A stretch of 64,000 nucleotides of DNA, taken from Cololabis saira (Eukaryota; Chordata; Actinopteri; Beloniformes; Belonidae). The stretch is from the NCBI RefSeq assembly GCF_033807715.1, contig NC_084591.1, positions 27,810,090 to 27,874,089 on the forward strand, given 5' to 3'. This document shows positions 62,311 to 64,000 of this stretch, one piece after another. The translations under genes and the position numbers were made by a program. The notes under the pieces are model-generated. The model did not search any database. It was not told the DNA's origin and saw only the letters and a list, made by a program, of their open reading frames with translations. Positions within the stretch are counted from its first letter, which is position 1, and the number at the start of each line of letters is the position of its first letter.

Positions 62311-64000
62311 TGGAGTACTTCTCATACTAGCACTGCAGTGAAGTAATCATTCCCTCTATAAGGTCATCAGTCCTGCGATGTTGCGGAGGAATTCTGGTTG
62401 ACGTGAGGTCTAGACTTTGAGCAAACCAACCTGACCAAATGTTTCTATTTTTTGTCCACACATTGTTCCAGAAATAATGTTGATATTGATCTGTGTGCTT
62501 CTGGCAAACAAAAACGCTCCTCCTTTTCTAATAAAACTCTGAGAAATCATTATGACTGAGACTGAGATATGGATAATCATCATTATGATTGAGATCCATG
62601 TCTTAACTAATATCTTTGACTTTATTGTGATACATAAAACTTTAGAGCTGAACAAGCCCCCCCCCCCCCTGTAACAACGAAGGTTCGTCTGTGCTCTGAC
62701 TGATATCACTTATTTATAACTGGCTGAGGTAACTCAGAAAGCCATTAGGAGCCATTAAAACAGAGACGTCTCACATTACTTTGAATAAAAAACAAATGCT
62801 TCAAAAATGCAGTGAAACATTTTGATGTTTACATGCCTATCCACCTTAAATGAAGCTTTTTTTTTCTTTTTTTTGAGGATTTTGTCTGAAAGTTTATGTC
62901 AATTTGTAAATGATATAACCTAAACCAATCTGTCTATGAAGTGTTACTAATGACACAGTGATGCATAACTATTATGACATAATTACTTCAAAAAAACCAG
63001 GGCGTGTGTGTTAAAAGTTTTTACTGTAAGCCATCTCATCTCACCACTGATGGATTCATTTTCAGTTTCCCAACGATGACCATGTAATATGTGCTGCTGC
63101 TGATGGGCTACTTGCATGGCCGGGTTTCAGACTGTCGGCACCGGCGAGTCTGCCCGTCATTTTGTCAATTCATTATATTTACTGTGCACGTGTTTGCTCT
63201 TGCGCTTGTGTCATGGCTGGCTCCGCTCTGACGGCTGATGTCTCGATGTGTGAGTCAGTCCGAGCCACATTAGTCATGTCTGCAGACCTACCTGGCTCCA
63301 GGGCTCCCATCCTACAAAGGAGGAGAGAAGCGGAGGATGGATAGCAGCCTACATGAGGACAGTCGCCTCAGTGCTGGAGTTTAAAGAAAGAAGTGATGTG
63401 AAACACAAACATCTGTAGACGTTCAGTTGGAGGAAACAACACCGAGCACTCTTGCATCCAGTGTATCAAACCCAAACTGACTTGCGTCTCCAAAACAATG
63501 GAAGCATGCTGTTTTCACGCAGTAAATTTTCCATGAACACAGTGTTGCAGTCCCCCCCTCCCACTCTCCTTTTCAAGCAAATCAGACATGAAGTCATTTT
63601 CAGCCATAAGCAACTTAACAGAAATAGCTTGCATGTGGCTCTGAGGTCATGGGCAGAGAGAGGAGAAATGATAACAGAGCTGTAGCCACAAACACGGTGT
63701 GTCAGCAGCCATCAGTCTGCTCTGCAAGAGATTCAGCCTTTGTCTTAGCAACATGCCAGTCCTCCCCAAACAGAAGGCGTAATTATTTACAGTGGGAATG
63801 GAATTCTGTTTGCAAAATAATTTGGGTTTACGTATAAACATAAAAACAAAATCTAGGTGCTTAGTTTTGCAAAAAGGATCCAATGTGATACAGTAAGATT
63901 TTAAAGCTTGGACTATTTGTTGAAATATATACACACTATATCACTTATTGATAGGTGATTTAGTCACACATATACAGACACAGACACACTGTTTGCAAGT
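62311..64000. other. Non-coding stretch
   Basis: AT-rich with a C-run near 62,659. Between 63,090 and 63,350 CpG content rises and a gatgtGTGAGTCAG motif (AP-1-like, also donor-like) appears near 63,248, but no exon can be defined. Confidence 0.4.

Overview
The window looks like nuclear DNA of a ray-finned fish. It is AT-leaning and almost gene-free at exon scale. It carries many microsatellites and remnants of repeat types typical of teleosts: hAT-like elements with 8-bp target duplications, a decayed Tc1-type transposase, an L2/CR1-group LINE end, short LTRs, TTAA-flanked and fold-back MITEs, and a tRNA-headed SINE-like repeat. There are no bacterial or viral operons, no tRNA or rRNA genes and no CRISPR array. 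The species cannot be told from the sequence.

The clearest gene signal is on the minus strand at 48.7-49.2 kb. A CpG island has a ZNF143-type site, a GC box and an ETS site, followed by a good start context. It encodes M-D-W-L-M-G and then runs straight into a GTGAGT splice donor. I read this as the first coding exon of mob2 (MOB kinase activator 2). No later mob2 exon was found, so positions 1-48.7 kb would be its first intron, or intergenic DNA if the call is wrong. Two further stretches look like internal exons of genes I cannot name: 11,750-11,909 (minus) and 58,833-58,952 (plus). Other promoter-like places are 21.25-21.61 kb (CpG-rich, with a full CRE), 59.30-59.60 kb (CCAAT boxes and a donor) and, weakly, 26.9 kb (TATA).

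Layout: 1-21 kb is intron-like DNA with a hAT copy swollen by a (CTTT)n run, a TTAA element at 13.2 kb, the candidate exon at 11.8 kb and a Tc1 relic at 20 kb. From 21.2 to 22.6 kb lie the second CpG-rich island, a palindromic MITE and a hAT remnant. From 22.6 to 48.4 kb is mostly unique DNA with a second copy of the hAT family (33.3 kb), a solo LTR (35.5 kb), a larger hAT-like element with a nested MITE (38.8-39.9 kb), a mosaic element (46.7-47.4 kb) and a fold-back element (47.9-48.3 kb). The mob2 promoter follows.

Immediately upstream of that promoter is the most striking object: a tandem array of about 260 copies of a 20-bp unit, filling 49.2-55.0 kb. It contains two nearly identical solo LTRs that were duplicated together with their surroundings. 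The last 9 kb holds the plus-strand candidate exon, a SINE-like repeat, LINE tails, a LINE reverse-transcriptase relic and a TTAA element.

The long open frames in the array are by-products of a stop-free 20-bp unit, not genes.
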